Source of the DNA: JAMXLO01 sp963776505
GTDB lineage: Bacteria > Pseudomonadota > Alphaproteobacteria > Acetobacterales > Acetobacteraceae
Assembly (NCBI GenBank): GCA_963776505.1
Contig: CAVZNH010000080.1
Coordinates: 1-64,000 of the forward strand
Direction: 5' to 3'
Length of the DNA stretch: 64,000 nt
Part shown: positions 49,678-59,194 of the stretch, in pieces
How the letters are laid out: each line of letters begins with the position of its first letter
Numbering within the stretch: position 1 is the stretch's first letter
Translations under genes and position numbers: made by a program
The notes under the pieces: generated by a model
What the model was told of the DNA's origin: nothing
What the model saw: the letters and a program-made list of their open reading frames with translations, nothing else
Database searches by the model: none

Positions 49678-50138
49678 GATCGATGTGGCGCTTCTTCCCG
49701 CTGGCGGTCGTGGCCGGGCTAGGCCTCGTCGTCGTGGTCAATGCCGGCATGGTCTATGCCGCGCTGCACACGCTTCCCCGGGCAGGCAGGCAACGAAGAC
49801 TTCGCTCTGAGCAACCACTACGACGCGGTGCTTGACCGCGAGCAGCGCGAGGCAGCGCTTGGCTGGACGCGTGGTGGCGCGTGACCGACGCGGCCGGTCG
49901 GCCGGAGGTGACGCTGACCGACCGCGACGGCGCGCCGCTGCACGGTGCGTCGGTGGCGGCATCCGCCGAGCGTCCGCTGGGCGCGCCGGAACAGCAGGCG
50001 CTGGCGTTCCGCGAAGCGACACCCGGGCACTACGTGGCGAGTGCGGCACTGCCGGCACCCGGACAGTGGGAGCTGACGCTGTCGGCTTCGTTCGGGGGCC
50101 ACGACATTGCGGCGACGCGGCGGGTGATCGTGCATTGA
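49674..50138 (+). CDS. ccoH: CcoH/FixH-type assembly protein, frameshifted
   Basis: About 154 residues. MRSMWRFFPLAVVAGLGLVV gives one membrane helix, then VYAALHTFPGQAGNEDFALS across a frame change near 49775, and NHYDAVLDREQREAALGW. The periplasmic FixH domain continues in another frame, GRPEVTLTDRDGAPLHGASV to ATRRVIVH. At least two indels. It acts with the CcoI copper pump in assembly. Confidence 0.78.
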
Positions 50139-50142
50139 GTCC

Positions 50143-52557
50143 TTGTTCCACTTCGCCCCCTCCCCCCAACCCCCTCCCGCGAGGGGAGGGGGAGAGGGCG
50201 ATTTCTCGTCAGTCCCAGCCACCTGCCTGCACTGCAACCTGCCTACCAGCCGACGGGCGCCGTTTCTGCTGCCCCGGCTGTGCCGCGGCCTACGAGACCA
50301 TCCAGACGCTCGGCCTCGGCCGCTACTACGCGCAGCGCATCCTCGATCCGGCACTGCGCGCACTCCGCCCCGAACCAGCCGAACGTCGCGACCTGTCCCG
50401 CTTCATCACCACCCGCTCCGACGGCACCCACGAACTCATCCTGGCGATCGACGGCCTGCAATGCGGCGCCTGTGTCTGGCTGATCGAGTCGGTCCTCGCC
50501 GCGCGAACCCGACCTGCTGCCCGGCCGCGTCAACATGACCACCCGCCGCCTGCGCCTGGTCTGGCGCGGCGCAGCGGATCGCGCGACGTCCCTGGTCGAT
50601 ACGATCGAGGGCCTCGGCTATCGCCTCGTGCCGTTCGACGCGGCATCGCTCGCCGCCGCATCCGGACAGCACCGACCGCGCCCTGATCCGAGCGCTCGCC
50701 GTGGCAGGCTTCGCCGCCGGCAACGTGATGCTGCTCTCGATCGGCATCTGGGCCGGCGAGGTCGGCGGACTGCTGCACGACATGGGGCCCGCGACGCGCG
50801 ACCTGCTGCACTGGGTCTCCGCGCTGATCGCCATGCCGGCCATCGCCTATGCCGGGATGCCGTTCTTCGCCTCCGCCGCCGCGGCGCTGCGGCAAGTGCG
50901 CACCAACATGGACGTGCCGATCAGTCTCGGCGTGATCCTGGTCACCGGCATGAGCCTCGTGCAGACCATGCAGGGCGGGGCCGCACACCTACTTCGATTC
51001 CGCCATCACGCTGCTGTTCTTCCTGCTGATCGGCCGCGTGCTGGACCATCGCGCCCGCGGCCAGGCCCGCGCCACCGCCGAGCAGTTGCTGACGCTGCGT
51101 GCCTCCGACGTCGCGGTGCTGCAATCCGACGGCAGCACCGAACGTCGCAGCCAGCATGTCATCGTGCCCGGCGATCAGCGTGCTGGTCGGTCTGGGTGAG
51201 CGGATCGGCGTCGATGGCGTCGTCGAACGCGGCACATCGTTGCTGGATGCCAGTCTCGTCACCGGCGAAAGCCTGCCGGTCGCCGCCGCGCCCGGCTCGC
51301 AGGTATTTGCCGGCACGCTCAATCTCGGCGATGCCGCTGACGATGCGTGCGACTGTCACCGGCAATGGCACGCTGCTCGCCGAATGCGCGCGGCTGATCG
51401 AGGCAGCGGAGGCGCGACGCTCGCGCTTTGTGGTGCTCGCCGATCGGGTGGCGCGGCGATATGCGCCCGCCGTGCATGTCACGGCGCTGCTGACCTTTCT
51501 GTGGTGGTACTTCGCCGCCGGCGTATCCGTCAGTCAGGCGCTGCTGACCGCGAGCGCGGTGCTGATCATCACCTGTCCCTGCGCATTGGCGCTTGCGGTG
51601 CCGGTGGTGCAGGTCATCGCCACCGGTCGGCTGTTCCGTTCCGGCATGCTGCTGAAGTCGCCGACCGCGCTGGAGCGCCTGGCCGAATGTAGATACAGTC
51701 GTATTCGACAAGACCGGCACGCTGACCGAGCCAACGATGCCGCTGGTTCTCGAGCCAGGTCTCGATCAGGCTGCGTTGCGCGTTGCCGCATCGCTTGCCG
51801 CAGGCAGCCGCCACCCGCTGGCGCGATCGCTGCTGGCGGCATCCGGACCGGTCGCGGTGGCGGATGATCTGGTCGAGCATGCCGGACAAGGATTGCAGGC
51901 GGGCGATGTCCGTTTGGGCAGCCGGGCATTCGCGATGTCATGTGGTGACTGGTCATGAAGCCGCGGGACCGGAACTGTGGCTTGCGCGTCCCGGTCACCA
52001 GCCGGTGTGTTTTCGCTTTGCCGAGACATTGCGAGCGGACGCATCGGCAACTCTGGCAAGGCTGCGGCGCCTCGGCCTCGATCTGCGCCTCCTCTCCGGC
52101 GATCATGCCGCGGCGGTGGCGCCGATCGCTGCCGCACTCGGCATCCAGCATTGGGAGGCAGAGCGCACGCCAGTGCAGAAGGTTGCGGTGGTCGAGGCAC
52201 TGGCGCGCTCCGGCCGGAAAGTGCTGATGGTTGGCGACGGCCTGAACGACAGCCCCTCGCTCGCCGCCGCAAGCGTCTCCGCCTCGCCCGCAAGCGCTGC
52301 CGATATCAGCCAGACCGTTGCCGACGTGGTGTTCCAGGGCAGCCTGCTGGCTCCTGTCGCGGCTGCTGATCGAGATTGCGCGGCGCGCGCGCAGCGTGAT
52401 GCGGCAGAACCTCGCGCTGTCGATCGGCTACAACGCGCTGATGGTGCCGCTGGCGGTGGCGGGCTACGTCACGCCGTGGCTTGCCGCGGCGGCGATGTCG
52501 AGTTCGTCGCTGCTGGTCATGGCGAACAGTTTTCGGCTGCGGGGCAGGTCGCCATGA
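50143..52557 (+). CDS. ccoI: CcoI/FixI-type copper-transporting P-type ATPase, about eight frameshifts
   Basis: About 800 residues. The N-terminal metal-binding part reads ATCLHCNLPT then ADGRRFCCPGCAAAYETI, followed by IDGLQCGACVWLIESVL (CxxC). Later come LVTGESLPV (actuator), the ion-path ITCPCALALAVPVVQV, the phosphorylation site VVFDKTGTLTEPT and the hinge VMLVGDGLNDSPSLA-like VGDGLNDSPSLA. The start is unclear because an R3 repeat occupies the first codons; TTG 50143 keeps the frame open. It is the most heavily frameshifted gene in the window. It exports copper to the periplasm for oxidase assembly. Confidence 0.85.
50150..50196. repeat. R3 GC-rich hairpin repeat at the 5' end of ccoI
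   Basis: CCCCCTCCCGCGAGGGGAGG, with further C- and G-runs on both sides. It forms a stem around GCG and, if translated, gives APSPQPPPARGGGEGDF at the start of ccoI. Confidence 0.6.
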
Positions 52558-52701
52558 GCGTCATTCTGTACCTGCTCGGCGCAAGCCTGATCCTCGGCGG
52601 TGGCGGACTGGCGATATTCCTGTGGTCGCTGCGCTCCGGGCAGTACCGAGGACCTGGAGGGCGCCGCCAACCGCATTCTGTTCGACGACGATCAACGATA
52701 G
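52554..52701 (+). CDS. ccoS: cbb3 oxidase maturation protein CcoS, one frameshift
   Basis: About 48 residues: MSVILYLLGASLILGGGGLA, one membrane helix, then WSLRSGQY, a surplus C, and EDLEGAANRILFDDDQR in the next frame, the family C-terminus. Starts on the ATG overlapping the ccoI stop. It overlaps the end of the convergent glpD by about ten bases. Confidence 0.83.
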
Positions 52702-54252
52702 AGCTGGCTCACTCCCGCTCCAGTGCGGCGGGGATGGTGGTGCTGCATGAGGTAGTCGTCCAGCGCGCCAACCTCCGCGGCACTCATGTGCAATCCAAGC
52801 TTGCTCCGCCGCCACAGTATGTCCTCCGCGGTTGTCGCCCATTCGGTGCGGACCAACCAATCAACCTCGCGTTCGGAAAGATCGGCGCCGAAATAGCGCC
52901 CCAGTGCTGCCGCTTCGCGTGCATCGCCAAGTACGTCGGCCGTCATCGTGCCATACGCGCGGACCAGGCGCCGTAGCGTCGCATCAGGTAGAAACGGGTA
53001 GCGTCGCGACAAGTCGGCACGCACTCGTTCGATGCCGTCCCACGGAAAGTCACCACCCGGCAACGCAACGCCCGAAGTCCACGGGCCACGCATGCCAGGA
53101 ACCCACCGCTGCAGCTTCGCCATCGCCGCCTCGGCCAGCCGGCGATACGTGGTGATCTTGCCGCCGAACACCGACAGCAGCGCCGGCTCCTCCAACGTCA
53201 GCACGTAGTCGCGCGTTGCCTCCTGAGCCTTGCCGGCGCCGTCATCGAGCAGCGGCCGCACCCCTGCGTAGCGCCACACGATGTCCGCGGGCGCGACCGG
53301 CGCGCGCAGATACTCGCTGACCGCATCGCACAGATACTGTTCCTCTTTGCCGGAACTCGCTACGTCGGAAGGATCGCCATCAAAATCCTCATCGGTGGTG
53401 CCGATCAGTGTGAAGTCCTGCTCGTACGGGATCGCGAAGCAAACGCGACCGTCGGCGTTCTGGAAGATATAGCTACGATCGTGCGCATACAGCCGCGGCA
53501 CAACGATGTGGCTGCCCTTTACCAGCCTGACGCGCTGAGGCTCCGCCACACCGACCACGTCGCGCAGCACGCGCGTCACATACGGTCCGCCGGCATTCAC
53601 CAGCAGGCGTGCCTCGGCCGTGGCACCTCCCTTCATCATCAGGTGCCACACACCATCCGCATACCTGGCATCGATGCAACGAGTGCGCGTGCGAATTTCG
53701 GCGCCGCGCGCTGCTGCATCGCGTGCGTTCAGCACCACTAGCCGCGCGTCATCAACCCAGCAGTCAGAGTATTCGAACGCGCGCGTGAACTCGGGCCGCA
53801 GCGGCGTGCCGGCGGTATTCGAGCGCAGGTCCAGCGAGCGCGTACCCGGAAGAATTTCCCGGCCGCCTAGATGGTCGTACAGGAACAGGCCCAGCCGGAT
53901 CAGCCACCATGGCCGCAGCCCGGCATGATGGGGCAGCACGAAGCGCATAGGTCGAATAATGTGCGGCGCGATGCGCAACAGCACCTCGCGTTCGGCAAGC
54001 GACTCCCGTACCAGGCGAAACGCATAGTGCTCCAGATAGCGCAGGCCGCCATGGATCAGCTTGGTCGATGCGGACGAGGTGCCGCTCGCCAGATCGCCCT
54101 GCTCGACCAGCAGCACCGACAGCCCACGCCCCGCGGCGTCGCGCGCGATGCCGCAGCCGTTGATGCCGCCGCCGATGATCGCGAGGTCGAACAGCCTAGT
54201 GCCCCACGTCGCTGATTTTGCGGCTGCTGTGTGAATTGGTGCGTCCGGTCAT
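52692..54252 (-). CDS. glpD: Aerobic glycerol-3-phosphate dehydrogenase
   Basis: About 520 residues. The FAD-binding motif is FDLAIIGGGINGCGIARDAA, followed by SGTSSASTKLIHGGLRYLEH, RFVLPHHAG, and LLSVFGGKITTYRRLAEAA of the C-terminal domain. The first 17 codons (MTGRTNSHSSRKISDVG) are in another frame, so one surplus or missing base lies near 54200. Apart from that the gene is clean. It oxidises glycerol-3-phosphate to dihydroxyacetone phosphate, passing electrons to quinone. Convergent with ccoS. Confidence 0.88.
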
Positions 54253-54322
54253 GTTGGAGATGCATCGTGACCACGAAACCGTCGGTCGTGAGGAAGTTTA
54301 TCGTGCAGGTGCGTGCGCCCGG

Positions 54323-54416
54323 CAAGACGTGGATGGCTGGCACAGGGCCGGCCATGACGATCGGAGGGACGCCAGCGCCTTAAGTTAGCGCCTATGGGGA
54401 CGAGCCCGGCCATGAC
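54323..54416. repeat. R2 dispersed repeat, complete copy
   Basis: CAAGACGTGGATGGCTGGCA then GGGCCGGCCATGACGATCGG, GCGCCTTAAGTTAGCGCCTA and AGCCCGGCCATGACG. It lies downstream of motA and upstream of glpD. The inner GCGCCTTAAGTTAGCGCC part is nearly palindromic. Confidence 0.75.
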
Positions 54417-54454
54417 GCTTGGGCGTGTGACTCGCGCTCCATTGATGGCGGGCG

Positions 54455-55321
54455 CTAGTTCATCTGCACCGACTGGACCGCTTCCTCCAATTCGAGAAAT
54501 GACGGCATGTGCTCGTTGGGTACCATCTTGCGGCCTGACTCAACGCTGACCTGTGGTGCGTTGCCATGCAGATGGGTTACCAGCACCGCGCGGATCACCT
54601 CGTAGTATTTCGCTTCCTCCTCCACCACGCCCTTCAGGCGTGACGCACAGGGTCCGGCGAGACCATAGGCGAGCAGCACACCGAGAAACGTGCCGCACAG
54701 CGCGCTGGCGATCATCCCACCGAGCACGGCCGGTGGCCGGTCGATGTGGGACATCGTCTTGATCACGCCAAGCACGGCCGCGACGATGCCGAGAGCCGGC
54801 AGGCCGTCCGCCATCATCTGCAAGGAATGCGCGCCGTGCAGCTCTTCGTTCAGCGTTTTCTTCAGCTCGCGCGCCATCACGTCTTCGATCTGGTTGGGAT
54901 CGTCAGCGTTCATCCCAACCATCCGCAGGTAGTCGCAGATCATCGAACTGGCGAAGTGATTGCCGAGAACCTTGGGGAATTTCTGAAAGGCGGGGCTTTC
55001 CTCGGGCTTCTCGATATGTGGCTCGAGTGCCATGTTGCCCTTGGTGGTGGCGAGCCGAACGAGAAAATACAGCAGGCTGAGGAGATCGACATAGTCCCCC
55101 TTCTTGAAGGCAGCGCCGCTGAATATCTTCTTGCAACCACCAAGCGAATGCTTCAGTTCATGCATGCTGTTTGCCATGATGAACGCGGCGATCCCAGCGC
55201 CGCCGATCGTCCACATTTCGAATGGCAGCGCCTCGACCAGCACATCGAAGCTACCGCCGGAAACGACGTAGCTGCCGAACACGCAGCCGAGCAACAGGAC
55301 GAAGGCGCCGACCGTCAGCAT
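54455..55321 (-). CDS. motA: Flagellar motor stator protein MotA
   Basis: Intact 288 residues with four membrane segments: LTVGAFVLLLGCVFGSYVVS, MWTIGGAGIAAFIMANSM, LPALGIVAAVLGVIKTMSHI and GGMIASALCGTFLGVLLAYG. The cytoplasmic loop has the RxxxxxE-type charged residues that contact FliG. It is a proton-conducting stator subunit with MotB. It is downstream of motB by ten bases, the reverse of the usual order. Confidence 0.92.
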   Translation of the reverse strand: MLTVGAFVLLLGCVFGSYVVSGGSFDVLVEALPFEMWTIGGAGIAAFIMANSMHELKHSLGGCKKIFSGAAFKKGDYVDLLSLLYFLVRLATTKGNMALEPHIEKPEESPAFQKFPKVLGNHFASSMICDYLRMVGMNADDPNQIEDVMARELKKTLNEELHGAHSLQMMADGLPALGIVAAVLGVIKTMSHIDRPPAVLGGMIASALCGTFLGVLLAYGLAGPCASRLKGVVEEEAKYYEVIRAVLVTHLHGNAPQVSVESGRKMVPNEHMPSFLELEEAVQSVQMN

Positions 55322-55330
55322 TGCATGGGC

Positions 55331-56389
55331 TCAGGGGGCTTCCGCTTGTTGCCGCGCCGTGCGCAGCACGACGATGGCGATGCGGCGATTGGCCGCGGCC
55401 AGCGGGTCGTTTGGCAGCGCAAGGTCACGCTCTGCATTGCCGGTCACGCTGCGGATGCGCGTTTCCTGCAGGCCTGACTCTATCAGCAGCCGTCGCGTGG
55501 TATTGGCGCGGTCCGCGGAAAGTTCCCAATTGGTGCGACCGGAACCCGCGAACGGCGCCGCGTCGGTATGGCCGGCGATCGAGATATCCTGCGTCAGTTT
55601 AGCCAGCACCGGTGCCACCTTCTGCAGCAGCAGTCGGGCTTTTTCATTCGGCTCCGCCGAGCCGAAAGCGAACATTGGCTGGCGGTCGGCATCGCGGATC
55701 TGGATGCGCAGGCCGTCCGGCGTTGTGTCAATCACCAACTGACGGGCCAGCTCCTGCAATTGTGGATCGTTGTTCACCACGTCACGTATCTGCTGTGCCG
55801 CCTGGTCGAAGGACTGTTTCTCACGCTTGTCCAGCTCCGCTGCCAACTCCGCCTCGCTTGGCTTGCGCTGGACGTCGCCATGTCCCGGCGTCGCCACGGC
55901 GACCGGAACCGGCCCCGCAGCCGCTGAATTGCGTACTTGCTGTGGAGGCGGCTTTGGCGGCGGCCTGCCGCCAAGATCCGGCTCCTTGCTCTCCGTGTCG
56001 TCGCGATGCGGCCGCGGCTGAATGACCACATCCGAACCATCATCCTCGATGTGGTCGACCACGGGCTGCTTGCCGACGGTCACCTGCGGGCTGCCGAGGT
56101 CGGACAGCATTTCACCATCGGCGAACGCTGTGCGTCCGCCGAATGGCTGGCCGGTGCCGGATGAGCTGTGCGACAGCACGCTGTTCGGGCTGAAATAGTC
56201 GGCGAGGCCCTTGCGCTGCTCCTCGGTGGTTGCGTTCAGCAGCCACATCAGCAGGAAGAACGCCATCATGGCGGTGACGAAGTCGGCGTAGGCGACTTTC
56301 CAGGCACCGCCATGCCCTTCGCCTTCCACTACCTCCTCCTTGCGGATGAGGATATTGCCCTTGCCCTTCCTGTCTGTCTTGCCACGCAT
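55331..56389 (-). CDS. motB: Flagellar motor stator protein MotB
   Basis: Intact 352 residues. The single membrane helix AYADFVTAMMAFFLLMWLLN holds the conserved proton-binding Asp. After a long Pro-rich linker, the OmpA-like peptidoglycan-binding domain shows SIAGHTDAAPF, NWELSADRANTTRRLLIESG and NRRIAIVV. It anchors the stator to the cell wall. No other flagellar genes are in the window. Confidence 0.92.
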   Translation of the reverse strand: MRGKTDRKGKGNILIRKEEVVEGEGHGGAWKVAYADFVTAMMAFFLLMWLLNATTEEQRKGLADYFSPNSVLSHSSSGTGQPFGGRTAFADGEMLSDLGSPQVTVGKQPVVDHIEDDGSDVVIQPRPHRDDTESKEPDLGGRPPPKPPPQQVRNSAAAGPVPVAVATPGHGDVQRKPSEAELAAELDKREKQSFDQAAQQIRDVVNNDPQLQELARQLVIDTTPDGLRIQIRDADRQPMFAFGSAEPNEKARLLLQKVAPVLAKLTQDISIAGHTDAAPFAGSGRTNWELSADRANTTRRLLIESGLQETRIRSVTGNAERDLALPNDPLAAANRRIAIVVLRTARQQAEAP

Positions 56390-56531
56390 GCGAATGCCGG
56401 AGTCCGCGACTGGAACAGCGTGAACGTTCCAGTTTAATTCCTGGCTAATCGGGGCGCTTTGTCAGTCAGCGACCTGTGGTTTGCGGTGCAGACTGCTGCA
56501 TGTAATGGGCGTCAAGCACGGATGGCCCGTG

Positions 56532-57986
56532 TCATGGCTGCGGCAGGATGACCGCATCCGCGCCATTTCCCGCCATCGCAACGCGATAAAGCCGGAACGC
56601 CTCGACCGTTTCATCGCCGCGCTTTCGTGCCGCCTGGGCTATCTCGACGGGTTGCGGCCACGCTGCTTCATTGAATTCGCTGCTACGTCGTGTGCTGCGG
56701 ACCAGAACCCCGACCTGGCCATCCGGGATCGCTCGCGGCAGGTCGGTCAAGCTCCAGCGCGTGCCGATGCCGATCACGGTCACCCCCCCCGGCAGGCTGC
56801 GGGCGAGTTCGGCGGCAACGCCATATTCATCCGCCGCGACAAAATCGGCACCCACTTGCCGGCGGACTGCATCGACCTGATCGGCGAGTGCATTCCAGCC
56901 GGCCAGTTGGCGGGCAATCGGGTCGACGCCGGCAGGCACCGGCAACAGTGTGGTAGCCGCCTGGAGATAGACCAGCAGCGTGATGGCGAGACCCAGAGCG
57001 ATGGACGGCCGCATCATGCGCGTCCAGATCGGCGCGCACAGTGCGCCCGCGGCGACGCCGGCGGCTGGATAGATGATGGCAGGCCAGTTGCCCTGCACCC
57101 GGTCGCCCAGCGCGTGCTGCGTGAACAGCACCACTGCCGGCAATGTCAGTGCGGCCAGCAATGTCCACGCCGGATCGCGCGTGCGCCAGCTCTGGCGCGC
57201 GGCCTCGATCATGCCGCCGACGCAAAAGGCGAAGATCAGCGGCGTGATCAGTCCCGCCTGACCGAGCAACAATTCTCCCATGAACCTTATCGCGTGCGTG
57301 GGCTGCCAGGCGGCAACACGGCCGCCTTGTCGGGCGAAGCTCGGCCAGCCATGCCCGGCCTCCCACAGCACAACCGGCGAGAAGACCACCAGGCCAAGCA
57401 GTGCGCCGAGCCAAGGTGCCGGCCGCCGCAGCCAGACACGCATCGACGGTGCCGCCAGCAGCCAGGCGGCGATGCCGAACCACAGCAGTGCGGCGGTGTA
57501 CTTGCTCGCCATGGCGAGCCCGGCGAACAGGCCGATCACGAGCCACCACCATGCGCGACCACTGTCGAGCAGGCGCGCGAGGGCCCAGAGGCACGCAGTC
57601 CAGAACATGAGGAGCGGTGCGTCGGGGGTCATCAGCACACCACCGACGCCGAACAGCAGCGTCGCATTCAGCAGCGCGGCGGCGCGAAGACCGGCGTGGC
57701 GGCCCGGCAGCAGGCGATCCGCAGCGTCCACCAGCAGCAGAGAGGCAATAGCGACTGCGACCGGTCCAAGCAGCCGGACGCCCAATGTGCTGTCGCCCAC
57801 CAGGGCGGTGCCGATGCGTATCCAGACGGCGACCATCGGCGGATGGTCGGGATAGCCAGGCGCAAGGGCACGCGACCACACCCAATAATAGGCTTCGTCC
57901 GGTACAAGGGGGACCGCCGCCGCGACCACGAGGCGCAGCAGGGTCAGCGCGATCAGTGCGGCCAGCGCCCAGTGCGAAGGACGCAT
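56532..57986 (-). CDS. Membrane glycosyltransferase of the ArnT/PMT type (GT39/GT83)
   Basis: Intact 484 residues, mostly membrane helices. The first extracytoplasmic loop has VPDEAYYWVWSRALAPGYPD and HPPMVAVWIRIG, the acidic DEA catalytic region. The C-terminal domain is a periplasmic globular region. Enzymes of this group move sugars from polyprenyl phosphate to lipid A, lipids or proteins. The upstream gene encodes a polyprenyl-phosphate sugar synthase, so the two probably form a donor-and-acceptor pathway. The start MRPSHWAL follows a half R1 repeat. Confidence 0.85.
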   Translation of the reverse strand: MRPSHWALAALIALTLLRLVVAAAVPLVPDEAYYWVWSRALAPGYPDHPPMVAVWIRIGTALVGDSTLGVRLLGPVAVAIASLLLVDAADRLLPGRHAGLRAAALLNATLLFGVGGVLMTPDAPLLMFWTACLWALARLLDSGRAWWWLVIGLFAGLAMASKYTAALLWFGIAAWLLAAPSMRVWLRRPAPWLGALLGLVVFSPVVLWEAGHGWPSFARQGGRVAAWQPTHAIRFMGELLLGQAGLITPLIFAFCVGGMIEAARQSWRTRDPAWTLLAALTLPAVVLFTQHALGDRVQGNWPAIIYPAAGVAAGALCAPIWTRMMRPSIALGLAITLLVYLQAATTLLPVPAGVDPIARQLAGWNALADQVDAVRRQVGADFVAADEYGVAAELARSLPGGVTVIGIGTRWSLTDLPRAIPDGQVGVLVRSTRRSSEFNEAAWPQPVEIAQAARKRGDETVEAFRLYRVAMAGNGADAVILPQP

Positions 57987-57994
57987 CCCGGCTG

Positions 57995-58025
57995 GGATTG
58001 CTGCGTCGCTACGCTCCTCGCGACG
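57995..58025. repeat. R1 dispersed repeat, half copy
   Basis: GATTGCTGCGTCGCTACGCTCCTCGCG, one arm of R1, in the 44-base space between the two glycosyltransferase genes, close to the ribosome-binding region of the second. Confidence 0.6.
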
Positions 58026-58030
58026 TTGGA

Positions 58031-59167
58031 TTATCGTGCGCGCCAGACCAGCGTCGCCGAGACGGCATAGTTCCAGACGACGCCGATGATCGCACCGATC
58101 GCTCCGGCGATGCTCCAACTGGTGTGGGTTTCATACAGGGTCTTGGCGATGCCGACATTGGCGACGGCACCGAGGCTGCATACCAGCATGAACAACAACA
58201 GCCCGCGCCACAGACGCGGCCCGCGCAGGCGCTGGTCGCGATAGGTGATCTCGTTGTTGAGCTCGAAGTTGCATGCCATGGCAACGGCGGTGGCGATGGT
58301 CTGAGCCGCTTCGAACTGCAATCCGACCAGCTTCAGTGCCGTGGTCAGCACGCCGAGATGCACGAGCACGCCCAGAGCGCCCACCAGCGCGAACGAGATG
58401 AACCGCAATGGCAGCAGGCCGCCGAGTACCTTGTCCAGAAGCAGGCCGGCGAACTGCACGAGGACCAGCGCATCGAGCTTGCTCGTTCCGGCCACGCGCT
58501 CGTGGAAGACATAGGGAACCTCGATCACGCGCAGCGGTGCGGGCGAACTGAGCGTCAGGTCGACGAGGATCTTGAAACCCTGACCGGTAAGGTTGGGCGT
58601 CAGGGTCTCGAACAACGGGCGGGGCAGCATGAAAAAGCCGCTCATCGGATCGGTGAGCCGCACCGGCAGGAATAGCTGTGCCAGCCGAATTCCGCCGTCC
58701 GACAGCAAGTGGCGCCAGCGGCTCACGAGACCGGCTGAGTCGCCGCCTCCGACGTAACGGCTGCCGACCGCAAGGTCGTACTGGCCGCTCGCGAGGGCCG
58801 CCAGCATGTCGGGCAGCTTCGTCTCGTCATGCTGCAGGTCGCCGTCGATCACCGCCACGAATTGGGCTGAGGATGACAGGCCGCCCTCGATCACCGCGGA
58901 GGCAAGGCCGCGGCGGCCGATGCGGCGGATGCAGCGGACTCGCGGATCGGTCTGTGCAATGCGGCGGACCTCGGCGGTTGTGCCGTCGGGGCTGTTGTCG
59001 TCGACATACACGACCTCCCAGGCGATGCCGTACAGCGCGGCATCCAGCCTGGCGATCAATGGCGCGACGTTGGGGCGTTCATTGTAGCAGGGGACCACCA
59101 CGGTCAGCGTCGGCGCGCCGCGCGCGACCGTCGGGAGCTCGATCAGCCGGGAGGTGGATTCGGACAT
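58031..59167 (-). CDS. Polyprenyl-phosphate glycosyltransferase (GT2) fused to a GtrA domain
   Basis: Intact 378 residues. The GT2 domain has TVVVPCYNERPNV, VVYVDDNSPDGT and VIDGDLQHDE (DXD-type motif), resembling dolichol-phosphate mannosyltransferase. After residue 240 a GtrA-like four-helix membrane domain follows (FISFALVGALGVLVHLGVLT, NFELNNEITYRDQR). It makes a polyprenyl-phosphate sugar and may flip it. Start chosen at MSESTSRLIELP. Operon with the ArnT-like enzyme. Confidence 0.88.
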   Translation of the reverse strand: MSESTSRLIELPTVARGAPTLTVVVPCYNERPNVAPLIARLDAALYGIAWEVVYVDDNSPDGTTAEVRRIAQTDPRVRCIRRIGRRGLASAVIEGGLSSSAQFVAVIDGDLQHDETKLPDMLAALASGQYDLAVGSRYVGGGDSAGLVSRWRHLLSDGGIRLAQLFLPVRLTDPMSGFFMLPRPLFETLTPNLTGQGFKILVDLTLSSPAPLRVIEVPYVFHERVAGTSKLDALVLVQFAGLLLDKVLGGLLPLRFISFALVGALGVLVHLGVLTTALKLVGLQFEAAQTIATAVAMACNFELNNEITYRDQRLRGPRLWRGLLLFMLVCSLGAVANVGIAKTLYETHTSWSIAGAIGAIIGVVWNYAVSATLVWRAR

Positions 59168-59194
59168 GTCTGCGATTATGTCACGCACCGCCGC

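Noticed and set aside
45001..52701. Interpretation of the cco genes as natural pseudogenes
   Set aside because: All parts of every protein persist with family motifs intact, the breaks are single surplus bases, ccoP and ccoQ in the middle are clean, and the FixK box is perfect. Error is more likely than decay.
56481..58070. A 529-residue plus-strand frame opposite the ArnT-like gene
   Set aside because: Gln/Arg/His-rich, no hydrophobic or domain pattern; the minus-strand protein has membrane helices and a clear family motif.
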